DNA of 64,000 nt. Origin: Pseudoips prasinana (Eukaryota; Arthropoda; Insecta; Lepidoptera; Nolidae). Below the pieces are notes generated by a model, which was not told the DNA's origin, made no database searches, and saw only the letters and a list, made by a program, of their open reading frames with translations. This document shows, piece after piece, positions 23,755-34,726 of the stretch. The stretch's first letter is position 1; each line of letters opens with the position of its first letter. The translations under genes and the position numbers were made by a program. The stretch covers positions 3,606,001-3,670,000 of the forward strand of contig OX621241.1 of the NCBI GenBank assembly GCA_951640165.1. Direction: 5' to 3'.

Positions 23755-24090
23755 GGTTCAACAACTCTTGAATTTTAAGCGGTATTAACTGGAAATAATA
23801 TAAATTTGTAACATTAATAATATTTTATTTTATTTGTAGTATTAAACTCGGTTCAAAATCTCTTGAGTTTTAAGTGGTCTTGACTGGAAATTGTATAAAT
23901 TTATAACATTAATCATTATATTAATTTTTAAGCGGTATTGACGGGAAATGATATAAATTTATAACATTAATAATATTTTATTTTATTTGTAGTATTAAAC
24001 TCGTTTCAAAAACTCTTGAATTTAAGCGGTCTTGACTGGAAATGATATAAATGTATGTATAACATTAATCATAATATTTTATAAATATTG
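23755..24090. repeat. Tandem array, about 95-bp period
   Basis: Units start ggttcaacaactcttgaatt (23755), ggttcaaaatctcttgagtt (23850) and gtttcaaaaactcttgaatt (24003). The second carries an extra partial unit of about 58 bp. Each contains 'ctggaaat' and 'aacattaat'. Units are diverged by several substitutions. Confidence 0.8.
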
Positions 24091-24236
24091 TTAATCTGTG
24101 ATAATTTTTAATAATCGTGTCATACAAATGTTATAAGATCAATTTATTTGCCTCAAACATCGTCATTACAGATCTTAAAAATAGAATAAGTTCCTACATG
24201 TCTAACCAGGTACTGGTATGCACATATTACACAATC

Positions 24237-24352
24237 ATCATCATCATCATATCAGCCGAAAGACGTCCACTGCTGGACAAAGGCCTCCCCCAAAGATCTC
24301 CACAATTGCCGGTCTTGCGCTATCTGCATCCAGCGATTTCCAGCGACCCAAT
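24237..24352 (-). repeat. R LINE 3' fragment
   Basis: (ATC)n then 'cagccgaaagacgtccactg', 'gatctccacaattgccggt', ending near 'gcgatttccagcgaccc'. The reverse-strand ORF is mostly this fragment fused by chance to downstream DNA. Confidence 0.7.
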
Positions 24353-24407
24353 ATTATTATTATTACACAAATTAGAACATAAATATCAAATAATAGTTTC
24401 CATATTA

Positions 24408-25879
24408 GTGCAGTCATTGAAGCGAAAAATACTGTCTTACCTCCGAATTTTTTTACTGTGAACCGATTTGCATGAAATTTTGGAATTAGGCTCATCTTAC
24501 CCTTAACTTCAAAAGTGAAAATGACCTGAACTCCGCCTATTATTTTTAAGGGGTGTAAATAACCCCTTAATGGAAAAATTGACATTGAGCCATTTTATCG
24601 CTAGAAAACGTATTTTCTAACATAATTACCTCATATTAAAATCATTTTCAACCCCTTTAAAATCTCACAACCCTTGCAAACAACCCCTAAGTTGAAAAAA
24701 TCACAAAAAAATACTTTGGTATTACATAAAAAGATGTAAGTATAGAGTAAGTAATATTTTATATTCTCTATAATAATTATCAAATTTTTAACCCCCTTTC
24801 AACCCTTGAAAACTACCCCTTGATAAAAAATGTTTGATAAAAAGCCTTTTTCTAAAACGGTGACAGGTTAAAGGGCTTACGAGAGGCTGTGATTGCGCTG
24901 CCACGCGCTCTTTAAACAGTCATATCTCCGTCAATTTTTATTTGACAGAAAAAACAGAAAAATCAAATTGTTTGCCAGAAAAATACCTAAATTTTTTATC
25001 TGATCACTTTAATACGTATCTGTCGTCATTTTTGAGATATTATGAAAGCAAAGTGGGTTTTTGAAAAATTTGAAATTTTGTTTTGTTTTTTAATCGTGAC
25101 TTTTTTGAAAAATATGTGTCCTGAAGCAGCCAAACTGATACTATCCATCAAACTCTTCATAATAAAGTTAATTCTAGGCGGAATACGATTAATTTTAATG
25201 TTGGTGGCAATGACACTTATGAAACCCATTGATTTAAAAGAAAAAACATTAGATGCTCCCCTTATTTGCAATACAGCTCACTTATTTTACGTGCAAAAGA
25301 CTTTTAATAGTGCTCATTTTAAAGCTTATTTCAAGCACTACAAAACCCTTTTGTATTAGAATGCATAAAATGCATGTGCTCGCCGCTAGATGGCATTGAC
25401 CACATCGATTAAATTTCAGACAAAATAAAAAATGGCTTTGATCTTTAATATCTAGCTTAATATTGCACTTAGAATACTTTATAAAATCCAAATTGTTCAT
25501 TGTTTTACCTGCTACAATTTTGTTCTTTATAAAATTTTCGATAAAACGTATATTTTTGGAGATAATTGCAAAAAACCAATGAAAAACGTGAAAAAATTGC
25601 GAATTTTCAATTGCCAATAACTTGAAAAGTATAGGGTTTTTTGAAAAACTTTATAGATGATTTTGTGCTTAAAATTAGGCCTTCTATCAATATCCGAGGT
25701 TATTTTGAAAAAAACAAAATTCCCCCCCGAGAAGGGATGGCAACCACCCCCAGGGTGGTTGCGGAGTTCAAATCATTTTCACTTTTGAAGTTAAGGGTAA
25801 GATGAACCTAATTCCAAAATTGTATGCAATTCGGTTCACAGTAAAAAAATTCGGAGCAATAATGCTTCAATGACTGCAC
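24408..25879. mobile_element. 1.47-kb non-coding inverted-repeat element
   Basis: The left end GTGCAGTCATTGAAGC is matched by its complement at the right end. Pairing continues over more than 100 bp with gaps ('actgtgaaccgatttgcatg', 'aggctcatcttacccttaac' and their counterparts near 25790-25850). TA flanks both ends (24406-24407, 25880-25881), and a TAT duplication is also possible. No transposase is seen; the interior ORFs (105-111 residues) lie on opposite strands of the same DNA and show no motif. Likely a non-autonomous DNA transposon. Confidence 0.7.
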
Positions 25880-25881
25880 TA

Positions 25882-26745
25882 TATATTTAGAATTAATGTT
25901 TGATAAAGAATGCCTATGCATGCCACCCGCAAAATATTTATTCATGGCTTGACAACATAACAGGGATGATGAGGTGATTATGTGTGGTGACTACTTTGGT
26001 CTGATTGATTTTAATATAAAAGAGAATAGGACCTTGGAACCTAAGAACACCCATTTCGATCTCACTTCTTTTGTCGTTGAAGTGTATACTAGATGCCAAA
26101 TTTGATCTTTCTATGTCATCAGGACTGGGTTATTTAAAAAATAGGAAATTACAGAAAATGTGTGACGAAGTCAGCTCGGTCGCCAACTACGGTTTCTAAC
26201 GCCATAATTTCCCATATTACACCATACAAGTAAAGAAAGCAATACATCTTAATTAAAACAACTGCAATTACTTAGTATTACCACATTATCATCTTTAATT
26301 AGTTTATCGCTTATATCCCACCCATATCCTTGCCCCGCTAAAAAAGGAACCTTATATAAAACGGTAATAAGGCTTAATTTTAATTGTATTTTTATTCTAT
26401 CATGAAATACAGTAGTAAAGCATAAAAAAACTTATAATTTTTTCACTGACATTTGTAATTAGTCGGTAATGCGAAGAAAATTATGTAGCGCGTCTCTTTG
26501 TATGCGCACGCGCATGAGATATGGCGCTTTTTGTCCCGCGATGATCTCGATGTTTCCTGTATAACGTTTTGCTTAATAATCGGTATAATGAGTTTAATCG
26601 ATGCAATGGATCGTGAAGTTAGCGTGGACGTGGATTTATTGGTGGCAGACGTTCGATGTTAGAGAAATAGAAAAACTATTTATTCGCTGCCAACTGTTAT
26701 AGTCTGAGCCATGGAAGAATGAAATCTAAGCTCAAAGCAGTAAGC
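25882..26745. other. Nothing recognised
   Basis: Includes a short GC-richer patch at 26485-26550. No gene identified. Confidence 0.45.
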
Positions 26746-26761
26746 TCAAAGCAGTAATATA

Positions 26762-27535
26762 AACTCGAGCGGCTTCAAAACTTCTGCATAAGGTTCATAT
26801 TTGGGCTCCGCAAATATGATCACGTTTCCGAATTTCGTAGAAAACTCGAGTGGTTACCCATTCGCCTTCGCCGAAATACTTATATACTCTCTCTTCTTTA
26901 CAGTATTTTATTTAATCCCACGGCTCCCTCTTACCTGAAGGTTAGGTTTGAATTCCTATGTGATACACATTTTAGGTCCTTGAGATCATCAGAGAATCTA
27001 GAACTCCAGTTGCCCACACATTCCACCAATTTCTTGGACAAATCATTCACTGTACAGGCTGCTCGATTGTGGAATTCACTCCCTCTGCATATCAGACGCG
27101 CACAAACTTTGACATCTTTTAAAACACTTTTAAAGAATCATTATTTATCACTGTAATTCTCTCAGCTTGCGATCTTCCACCTTCCTCAAAAACTTCCTTA
27201 GTCTTCATAATTAGTATTAATATTTATTATAGTATATTAAAAAGTATGTATATATTTATATATATATGTATATATTATATGTTTATATATAAATATTCGT
27301 ACATAGGTACATATATATGTAAATTAATATAAGTAGATAGCACTGCCAACTACCACTTTGTCTCCCTGCATTGCTTTGGTTCATCCAACGGTTGTCTGGA
27401 AGAGATTGCTATATTAGCGATAAGACCACCGTTTGTACCTCATAATATAAGTTACATATGTTAACATACTTACATATGTTTCAATGTATGTTCCGATTTG
27501 GTGCAATAAAGTGTTATCTGTCTATCTATCTATTA
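26762..27535 (+). mobile_element. LINE-A, 5'-truncated copy
   Basis: Closely matches 44155-45002 of the full LINE: the last codons of the reverse transcriptase ORF ('gaattcctatgtgatacaca', 'cattcgccttcgccgaaata'), the 3' UTR and a tatctatctatc tail. At the 5' junction the flanking 14-mer agctcaaagcagta occurs twice in tandem (about 26730-26757). The coding part has small indels and is dead. Confidence 0.85.
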
Positions 27536-27582
27536 AAACAATATATGTGACTATACGCCCTTATTCTACTATACGTCATTTT

Positions 27583-27838
27583 GACGGTCACCGTAGCCTA
27601 GTTGGTAGTGCTCCTGCCTACGAAGCTCGTGGTCCTGGGTTCGAATAAATCGGTAAATGCAAATATTTGTGTGATGAGAACGAATATTTGTTTCTGACTC
27701 ATAGATATTTTCTATGTATATAAATATTTATCTATGTATATAAGTATATCTATCGTCGCCTGGTACCCATAGTACAAGCTTTGCTTAGTTTGGGGCTAGG
27801 ATGATCTGAGTGACATTGTCCCTAGTATTTGTCCCTAG
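27583..27838 (+). repeat. SINE S1 copy
   Basis: Head 'gtcaccgtagcctagttggt', tail 'caagctttgcttagtttggg'. The B box region is altered ('gggttcgaataaatcgg'). Confidence 0.8.
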
Positions 27839-27924
27839 TATTTAAAAAAATTAAACCTAAATTGAAGATTATGTTCTGTGTGTTTCAATACACAGCACTT
27901 AATCTTGCTCTAGGGGTGATTCTG

Positions 27925-28110
27925 ACTGCTACGCCAGAGGTTGTGGGTTCGATTCCCACCCAGGACAAATCTTTGTGTTAGCACGATAATTTGTCTGTAT
28001 CTGGGTGTGATTTATCTATGGTATTTATGTATTTAAAAATACATTTGCTTAGTTTGGGGCTAGGATGATCTGAGTGACATTGTCCCTAGATATTATTATT
28101 ATTCCAAATT
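27925..28110 (+). repeat. Chimeric SINE: S5 head, S1 tail
   Basis: Head 'gtgattctgactgctacgcc' and B box 'gggttcgattccc', body 'ttgtctgtatctgggtgtga', then 'ttgcttagtttggggctagg' identical in type to the S1 tail and ending in (ATT)n. Confidence 0.65.
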
Positions 28111-28127
28111 ATTTATTATTATTATTA

Positions 28128-28186
28128 TAACCCAGGACATGAAGTGGCGATGCAACTGTCTTAACCGCTGCGCCACACGTGGATTC
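28128..28186 (-). repeat. SINE S3 head fragment
   Basis: 'ttaaccgctgcgccacacgt' with upstream 'cgatgcaactgtc' is the reverse of the S3 head. Confidence 0.6.
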
Positions 28187-28290
28187 TATGGCATATCCTT
28201 CCAAATGATAGACACAACTCCATTGTAAAAGTCTCTTGGGGAGGACTCTGACCAGCAATGGACGTTATACAGCTGTCACGATGACACGCC
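28187..28290 (+). repeat. K repeat 3' fragment
   Basis: 'atggcatatccttccaaatg' through 'gaccagcaatggacgttata' matches the K 3' half. Confidence 0.6.
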
Positions 28291-28321
28291 CTTATTCGAG
28301 TGAAATCACAATCATTGCTTG

Positions 28322-28528
28322 TTATAATAATAATAATATCCTGTGACATTATTCACTCACGACCATCTAATCCCAAACTAAGCAGAAGTTGTACTATCGA
28401 AGCCAGATAACTGATATCCTATATACACTACTTTTCTTTTGTAAATACATACTTATATAGACAATTACACCCAGACTTAGGACTAAAAGACACGTTCATG
28501 CACACAAATATCTGTCCTGGGTTTGTGT
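28322..28528 (-). repeat. SINE S2, headless
   Basis: (AAT)n, 'ccatctaatcccaaactaag', 'cacacaaatatctgtcctgg'. Stops where the next S2 starts. Confidence 0.75.
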
Positions 28529-28770
28529 TGGCGTGGTTGGCAAATGCTTGCTTTTCACGCCGGAGGTCGTAGGTTCGATTCCCACCCAGGACAGATATTT
28601 GTGTGCATGGACATGTCTGTTTGCCCTGTGTCTGGGTGTAAATATCTATATAAGTACGTATTTACAAAACAAAGTAGTATATGTAGTATATGAGATATCT
28701 GGTTTCCATAGTACCAGCTCTGCTTAGTTTGGTATCAGACCCTGTGTGCATAATGGCCCACGATATTATT
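28529..28770 (+). repeat. SINE S2 copy
   Basis: Complete copy in inverted orientation relative to the preceding one: 'gttggcaaatgcttgctttt', 'taggttcgattcccaccc', tail 'agctctgcttagtttggtat', (ATT)n. Confidence 0.8.
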
Positions 28771-28774
28771 ATTA

Positions 28775-28850
28775 TTAATCGAACCCATGAGCTGCGGCGT
28801 GCAAGGCAAGCATTTACTAACCAGGCCACAGGCCCGTCGGAACTAACTAA
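28775..28850 (-). repeat. SINE S2 head fragment
   Basis: 'aatcgaacccatgagctgcg' and 'gcaagcatttactaaccagg' are the reverse of an S2 head. Confidence 0.6.
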
Positions 28851-28889
28851 ATAACGGCCGCCGCCCTGCGACTGCGATGGTATTCTCTT

Positions 28890-29000
28890 CATGACCCTAA
28901 GTTTGTTTATATTCGTAGCGACAAAACGCCTCCTTCGATCTTCAATCGGAATGGAATGAATTCTCCGGTGTAGCAGTGAAGCCCTTCTAGGTGTATTGTA
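28890..29000 (+). repeat. Possible SINE S6 fragment
   Basis: 'ctccggtgtagcagtgaagc' and 'cttctaggtgtattgtaagc' resemble the S6 body at 34455-34505. Confidence 0.4.
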
Positions 29001-29428
29001 AGCTTCAAGGTATTTATATTAAAAATATAAAAGACCAGTACTAAAGAAATTGTGTGTATATTCGGTCCAATTACACGTTTCTAAATCGATCAAATCATCT
29101 ACAACCAGCGCAGTCCATGACATAATACAATTTGCATAAATAAACCATTTATTATATTGAGCACGAGCGTGATAACAAAATAGCCTTATTAAGATATTGC
29201 ATGCACGAAAGTGCTGAGAATTATTGCGACGGCATTAATTTACATGTGAACTTACTACCGCATTCTCAAACGTACGATTTCAATTAAGTGACCATTCAAT
29301 ATTCAATTCAAATCTAATATCTATTATCTTCTTACTGAGGCGCAGGACACATAAGGAGCGTCGAGCGGAGGTAAAGTGCGGGCGCAACACCAGCGAGGCG
29401 CCACTTCTTTGATGTTTTATACAAAACT
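29001..29428. other. Nothing recognised
   Basis: No gene or family seen. Confidence 0.45.
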
Positions 29429-29876
<448 letters not shown>

Positions 29877-30995
29877 TCAGAAGTCGGAAAAACCTAAGCG
29901 TTGCTTGTTGCCATCCTAATTACGTAATCTAACCGCATTTTTATTTCCTTTTGTGATTTTCTTAAAAGAAATTAAAACCACGTTGTGTGATGTGTTTTGA
30001 AGTGTTGTGAAATACCGCCGACGCAGCGTAAATCGCGTTGTCAAGCGCGTGAGGACTGTGATCGGTCGCGAAACAGGTCGCCGTGTGCGGAGTCATGTGA
30101 GTCGGGAAAAGGTGCGTCTAATGGAGCTCGTGATAGCAGCCCCGACGCCGCTACGCCGTGCCTTTACACGGCGGTAGCATTCGCAACCCTGGTTTCGCTC
30201 TCAAGTTAAACTCCGATCACTGCAACGGAGTGGATCCTGTTCAAACATAAAATCATTGTAACGACAAGGAATGTTTATTTGAGCCTTAATTGGATGTCAC
30301 TGAGTGCATTAACTGTAAACAGAGCCCATGACGTGTATGCCTAAACGGAACGAGTGTAACCTCAGTGAAAGTTTTAGTTTTGTTAAATTTGTGTTGTGTG
30401 ATTTCACGTAAGTACATTTTTATTGTTTTGTTTGTGAAATGACGCGATCTATTTCACGTGGCCGATCAAGACCTTGCTTGAAAGGTGGCTCCCGTATCAG
30501 GGCGCAACACCATTCACATAGTTTGCCACGCGGTGGTTTACAATAAATATGGTTGCGATCTTATTCGCGAAATTCGACCAGTAGTCGTCAGGTGTTGTCA
30601 TAGCCGTCGCGGGCGCCGCTCAGTATTGCGATCATTGCATGATAGCCATAGTGTATAGGTACGTGCAGTAGGTGTTGACCATGGCTGAGGAATGGTACCT
30701 CAACTCAACGTGTGTGACTTCACGGTGTTGAAAAAAATGTCATGCCGTTGTTGCACCTTATGATAGTGAGAGAATTAAGTGAAAAGCTACGAACGTTGTG
30801 ATACGAGGTATTGACAGCACTCAAACAGTCGTAGCTGCGCACGACTAATCCAGAACAAACATCTGATAACCCCTAATCGTTTTTGTCAATTTATTCAATA
30901 ACCTGGTAGGTATGATAGCAGTGAACTTTTTCAAGCTACTTTTTAGCAGCGTAGTTATCAAAATAAGCCTGAAGTCTTGTCATCCTATAAAGTTT
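29877..30995 (+). other. LTR-element interior, left part
   Basis: Leader-like, less AT-rich than the flanks. 'cacgtaagtac' near 30408 resembles a splice donor. The 70-residue ORF at 29997-30209 has no recognisable domain. Confidence 0.4.
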
Positions 30996-31145
30996 GACTG
31001 CACGTGTGGCGCAGCGGTTAAGACCGTCGCCTGGCCACTCCGTGTCACGGGTTCGATTCCCACGCGGAAAATCCATTTGTGTGAACCATAAGTAGTTGTT
31101 CTAAGTCTGGATATACTGTGTCCGTCAATTAAATGTTCGTCATAT
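30996..31145 (+). repeat. SINE S3 inside the LTR element
   Basis: Head 'gcacgtgtggcgcagcggtt', B box 'gggttcgattccc', body 'tgtgtgaacc..gtctggatat'. The tail is truncated. It entered the LTR-element lineage at an unknown time. Confidence 0.75.
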
Positions 31146-32214
31146 GTAATGATCTTGTTTTGTAAAAGATTAGGTCAAACAGAGGACAAACGTTTCACTA
31201 ATGTGAGATCAGTTATGTAAGCAATCTCAAGACAAATGAGTTATGGTCAGGTGAGGCCGAGTCCGAGAAAGGTGGTTTGATATACATTTTCCCATTACAA
31301 AAAGACTGACAGGTAAGACGATTTCTTGGTCTCTCTGACTACTTCCACCATTATCTCATACAAGTGATTTTTATAAATACCGATTGTATTAAATATTGCT
31401 CTGAAATATACTTACTGAGCGTAAAAGTAATCTCATACCGCGTGTTGCGCGATTGTACATCATTTCCAGGATTTTGATTTCACAGGGGATAATGATGCCA
31501 CATGCTGATGCTTATTCATTTATTTTGCTGATGTTCTACAAATTGGAGCCGATGCCATTTCCAAACCTTGGGCAAAGTGAACCTAGCAATGGCAGTTTGG
31601 AGTCAAGAAAGTACGTAAGATGTTGTGATCTTTTGAATTACGCTACAAACATGAGTATGGAATAAACTGTGACGTTTATTTTGAAGTACTTCTGGTTCCA
31701 CGTGCTTCGATTTGATTGCACTTGGACTTACATTAACGCTAACCAAAAGAGTTCACGTTTGGTGATGTACACTTCGTAATTAAATTATCTTAGTTCACAG
31801 GGAGGTTGGACCTATAAATGCATGAACCCAAGAAGGTGTTCAGCATACTGCCAAGCCGTCTTTATGGGCTTGCGCTGTTGAGTGGCACGTATAGCAGAAC
31901 GACGCAGGTTGCGGCCATTGTCTCTGGCGAGGTTTGAAGGAGTTTTATCGGAAAGTATACTTCCCATTGTCTTATCTGCGTTTCTAAAAAAAACGTGTCC
32001 CAAGAGCCCCATACCAGATATTAAACTGGGGAAAAATAAAAACGATTTATGTTTTAAAACTCTAATTCTGTGTGTCTCTGAGTGTTAGTACGTGATGTAG
32101 CCTTTCAACCAACTGAGATGCTTTACGTGAAGTAACTAGAGGCTGTATGAGTAATTTAACTGTAGTAGACTTCCTACTCTTGAGTTTAAACTTAATGATC
32201 TTGCTTTTGTAATC
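31146..32214. other. LTR-element interior, no gene
   Basis: Short ORFs on both strands (up to 70 residues) without motifs. Nothing identifiable. Confidence 0.4.
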
Positions 32215-32427
32215 ATGTATGCTCAGTCTGCAGGAAAGCTGGAGACCAGGACGGGTAGTCCTTACAAAGTGACCAAAGCCTTGCAAAGCAGTCGCTATAA
32301 GGCGAAGCTACTCAGTGGAGGCAAGACTGCGCAAGTGGCGGCACAATGCATGGTGCCTTGGAGTAGTAAATGGAGTCCGGGAATATGCGCTGCATTCTTC
32401 GAACTGAGTTCAACTATCTCATCCTAA
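32215..32427 (+). pseudogene. pol-tail-like module A
   Basis: A 70-codon frame. Residues 15-33 (SPYKVTKALQSSRYKAKLL) resemble the GPY/F segment at the end of Gypsy-type integrases, and a 'CMVPW..KW.P' stretch with 'CAAFFE' follows. It has no upstream catalytic core, so it is a remnant. Similar remnants recur downstream (B and C). Family assignment is inference from the motif. Confidence 0.45.
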
Positions 32428-32722
32428 CTTTTCGTTAACTTTGCATGTGGTCTTGTTTGTCATCATCCTGTAGGTACACCTAATTTCTGAACACACATTT
32501 GACCAACATACTAGTAGTGTTATCACAATAGGAACCATGACTGCATTTTCAAACATAGCTAGCTCGAGTTTAGAGGATGATGATTGACATTAATGCATGC
32601 AATGTACGGTAAGGAAGGGATGTTTTGTCAGTCCTTATAATTTTATTGGGGAGATCGCTTATAACGCGTGTCAGCTTCGTTACTAAGTTTGGTAGACGCG
32701 TGTGTCGCGTCTTGTTACAGAT

Positions 32723-32845
32723 TGTTGCTGAGGACGGCTGGAGGACCACCCAGTCTGCTTCACAATGCATGGTGCCTTGGCAAAGTGACTGATGCCCGGA
32801 GACTTGTGCAGCCTCCTTTGAGGTGGCATCATGCGTTGTGGTTGG
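32723..32845 (+). pseudogene. pol-tail-like module B
   Basis: The DNA string cacaatgcatggtgccttgg (32761-32780) is identical to one in module A (about 32341-32360). In the same reading phase both give 'QCMVPW' followed by 'C..TCAAxFE'-like residues. Module B has an in-frame stop after VPWQSD. Confidence 0.45.
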
Positions 32846-33305
32846 GTGAAGGAAGTTAACACTTTTTGTTGTGTGTTCGTCGCATCACCCTGGCGCTAGG
32901 CACCTAGCCCGCATGGCTGGCGTTATGTTTTAAGTCCTGTCTTTATGTTGGGACTCAATTCTAACTTTCTGTTGGGCAGGAAATCCTGTTCTGAGAGTTG
33001 TTCCGCAATTTTTGATAATAAGTTCCAACCGTGTGGGCTGTGAGCGGAATGGCATTGAAAGGTTTTAGTGTTATTCTGTTTATGGTACACTTGGTGTGGT
33101 GAAGGAGAGTGATAGCCTTGCTGGTTGGAACGAACTACCAGTGCTATCGAGTGGTGGCTCCGGAGGCTAATACCTCGGAGTATCTGGCTATAGCAGACGT
33201 ACGCTCTGTAGGCGTGCAGGGCTTAGTCCCTGGAAGTCGTGTTCCCTGAATACGCATTGGGCGCTGTCCCGGCAGGTTCAGTCAGTTGGCAAACTCGATT
33301 CCGGT

Positions 33306-33490
33306 ATGTGCGGCCTCTACAAGGTCTTGCGCACGCTTTCACATCACCACTACGAGGTTTCTCACCGGGAACATCAAATTAAACTGACTTCAAGAAGACC
33401 CAAGTGGCGGCCCAACATACTGTGGTGTAGCGCGGGGAGTGGACCCTGGACACGTCCACCGCTTTCTTTGAGAGTGGTACGCGAAGGTTG
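33306..33490 (+). pseudogene. pol-tail-like module C
   Basis: The first frame reads CGLYKVLRTLSHHHYEVS, comparable to the GPYKV..Y pattern of module A. After a frameshift the other frame reads VAAQ..., then a stop, then RGEWTLDTSTAFFES. It is broken, and lies immediately upstream of the minisatellite. Confidence 0.45.
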
Positions 33491-33815
33491 AGGTGGGCAC
33501 TTCTGTGCTTTACTTCCCGTTATTGAGGTCGAGGTGGGCACTTCTGCGCTTTACTTCCCATACTTGCGGTCGAGGTGGGCACTTCCGTGCTTTACTTCGC
33601 ATATTTGCGGTCGAGGTGGGTACTTCTGTACTTTACTTCCCGTTATTGAGGTCGAGGTGGGCACCTCTGTGCTTTACTTCCCATTTATGAGGTCGAGGTG
33701 GGCACTTGAGTGCTTTACTTCCCGTTTTCAAGGTTGAGGTGGGCACTTCGGTGCTTTACTTCCCGTTTTCGAGTGGTTGAGGTGGTCACTTCGGTGCTTT
33801 ACTTCCCATTCATTT
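33487..33815. repeat. 41-bp minisatellite, 8 units
   Basis: Units start ggttgaggtgggcacttctg or ggtcgaggtgggcacttctg at 33487, 33527, 33568, 33609, 33650, 33691, 33732 and 33775, each continuing 'tgctttacttccc'. Diverged by a few substitutions. The ORFs in several frames are products of the period and do not look like a protein. Confidence 0.9.
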
Positions 33816-34295
33816 TTTGCAGTATGGTAGAGGCGGATTCGGCCGGATTTTGCTTCCCTACTGTGTGGTTGTGTTGTGTCGTAGTATTCGTTATCTGTAT
33901 CGGCGAATATTGACGACAATAGCGCGCTACTGTGTTAGACGTTTCATATACGAGCTAACATAATACAGGTGTCGTGCGGGTGCCTTAAATTGCGCAGTTT
34001 GAGGTGTTTGCACGACATCCACTCTTCTCACTTATAAAATTCATTTTTGGCTGGTCCTTACTGCCGATGTAAGAGTGCACGCTTGCGTCTGTAGTCGGGA
34101 TACTAAATTTTCATTTTGGATCTTTTTTTTCAAAAGCCTTAAAAGGTTTGAGAGAATTAAGGCTTACGTGTGTTTTCTATATTGCAGAGGAGGAACTCTT
34201 TGGTGCCAATTCTGATGTAGCTTGAAGACGCCTCTGCTGCCTTGCATCTGTTGAGTGATGAAGCGGTCGGGACGCCTCGCTGCCAGGAACGGCCG
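33816..34295. other. LTR-element interior, right end
   Basis: No coding region. The last stretch before the right repeat ('gcctcgctgccaggaacggc') is not a polypurine tract. Confidence 0.4.
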
Positions 34296-34722
34296 TATTA
34301 TCGAATCCAGTTTACGCCACAACGGAAACTAACGGCACTATAAATATAATCGCTTGCTGGGCCTCGGGCTCCCCAGAGTCGAGGTTCGAACCCCACAGGG
34401 GGTGCCCTCCGGCGCGGGTTACTTAATTTCTAGACGGCTCGAGCCCTCTGCTCGCCTCTATAGTCCGGTGAAGCAGTGAAAGCCTCCTAGGCTAACTGTA
34501 GCGTCATGTTAAAAAAAAAAAAAAAAAAAAAAAGGCCTCGGGCTCACTCTGTGCGTGGCGTTCGAACGTGTCTGTTGTTGTCGTGTAGTTTTAAAATTCA
34601 TTTAACGATAAATTGTTTAAAATAATTGTGCTAGCATTTGTATCTGTTTTTGAGAAATATAAATACGGTTGGATTTATGTGATTTCTTTTTAAATAACCT
34701 AACTGGAGTCCCATCTATAATA
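34296..34722 (+). repeat. Right long terminal repeat with SINE insertion
   Basis: Same start and end as the left copy. It is 174 bp longer, which equals the 162-bp SINE plus its 12-bp target duplication. Confidence 0.8.
34372..34533 (+). mobile_element. SINE S6 with poly-A, 12-bp duplication
   Basis: Starts 'cccagagtcgaggttcgaac' (B-box-like ggttcgaacccc) and ends in 23 consecutive A. Flanked by ggcctcgggctc at 34360-34371 and 34534-34545. Probably truncated at its 5' end, since no A box is seen. Confidence 0.85.
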
Positions 34723-34726
34723 GTAG

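Noticed and set aside
25042..25617. Overlapping 81-111-residue ORFs on both strands
   Set aside because: They lie in the AT-rich interior of the inverted-repeat element and have low-complexity composition without a transposase motif.
33487..33815. Regularly spaced repeats resembling a CRISPR array
   Set aside because: The units are contiguous 41-bp tandem copies without unique spacers, in a eukaryotic retroelement.
33493..33913. Several 65-67-residue ORFs with repeated 'GTSVLYFP' or 'RSRWALxCFTS'
   Set aside because: They are products of the 41-bp minisatellite period read in different frames.
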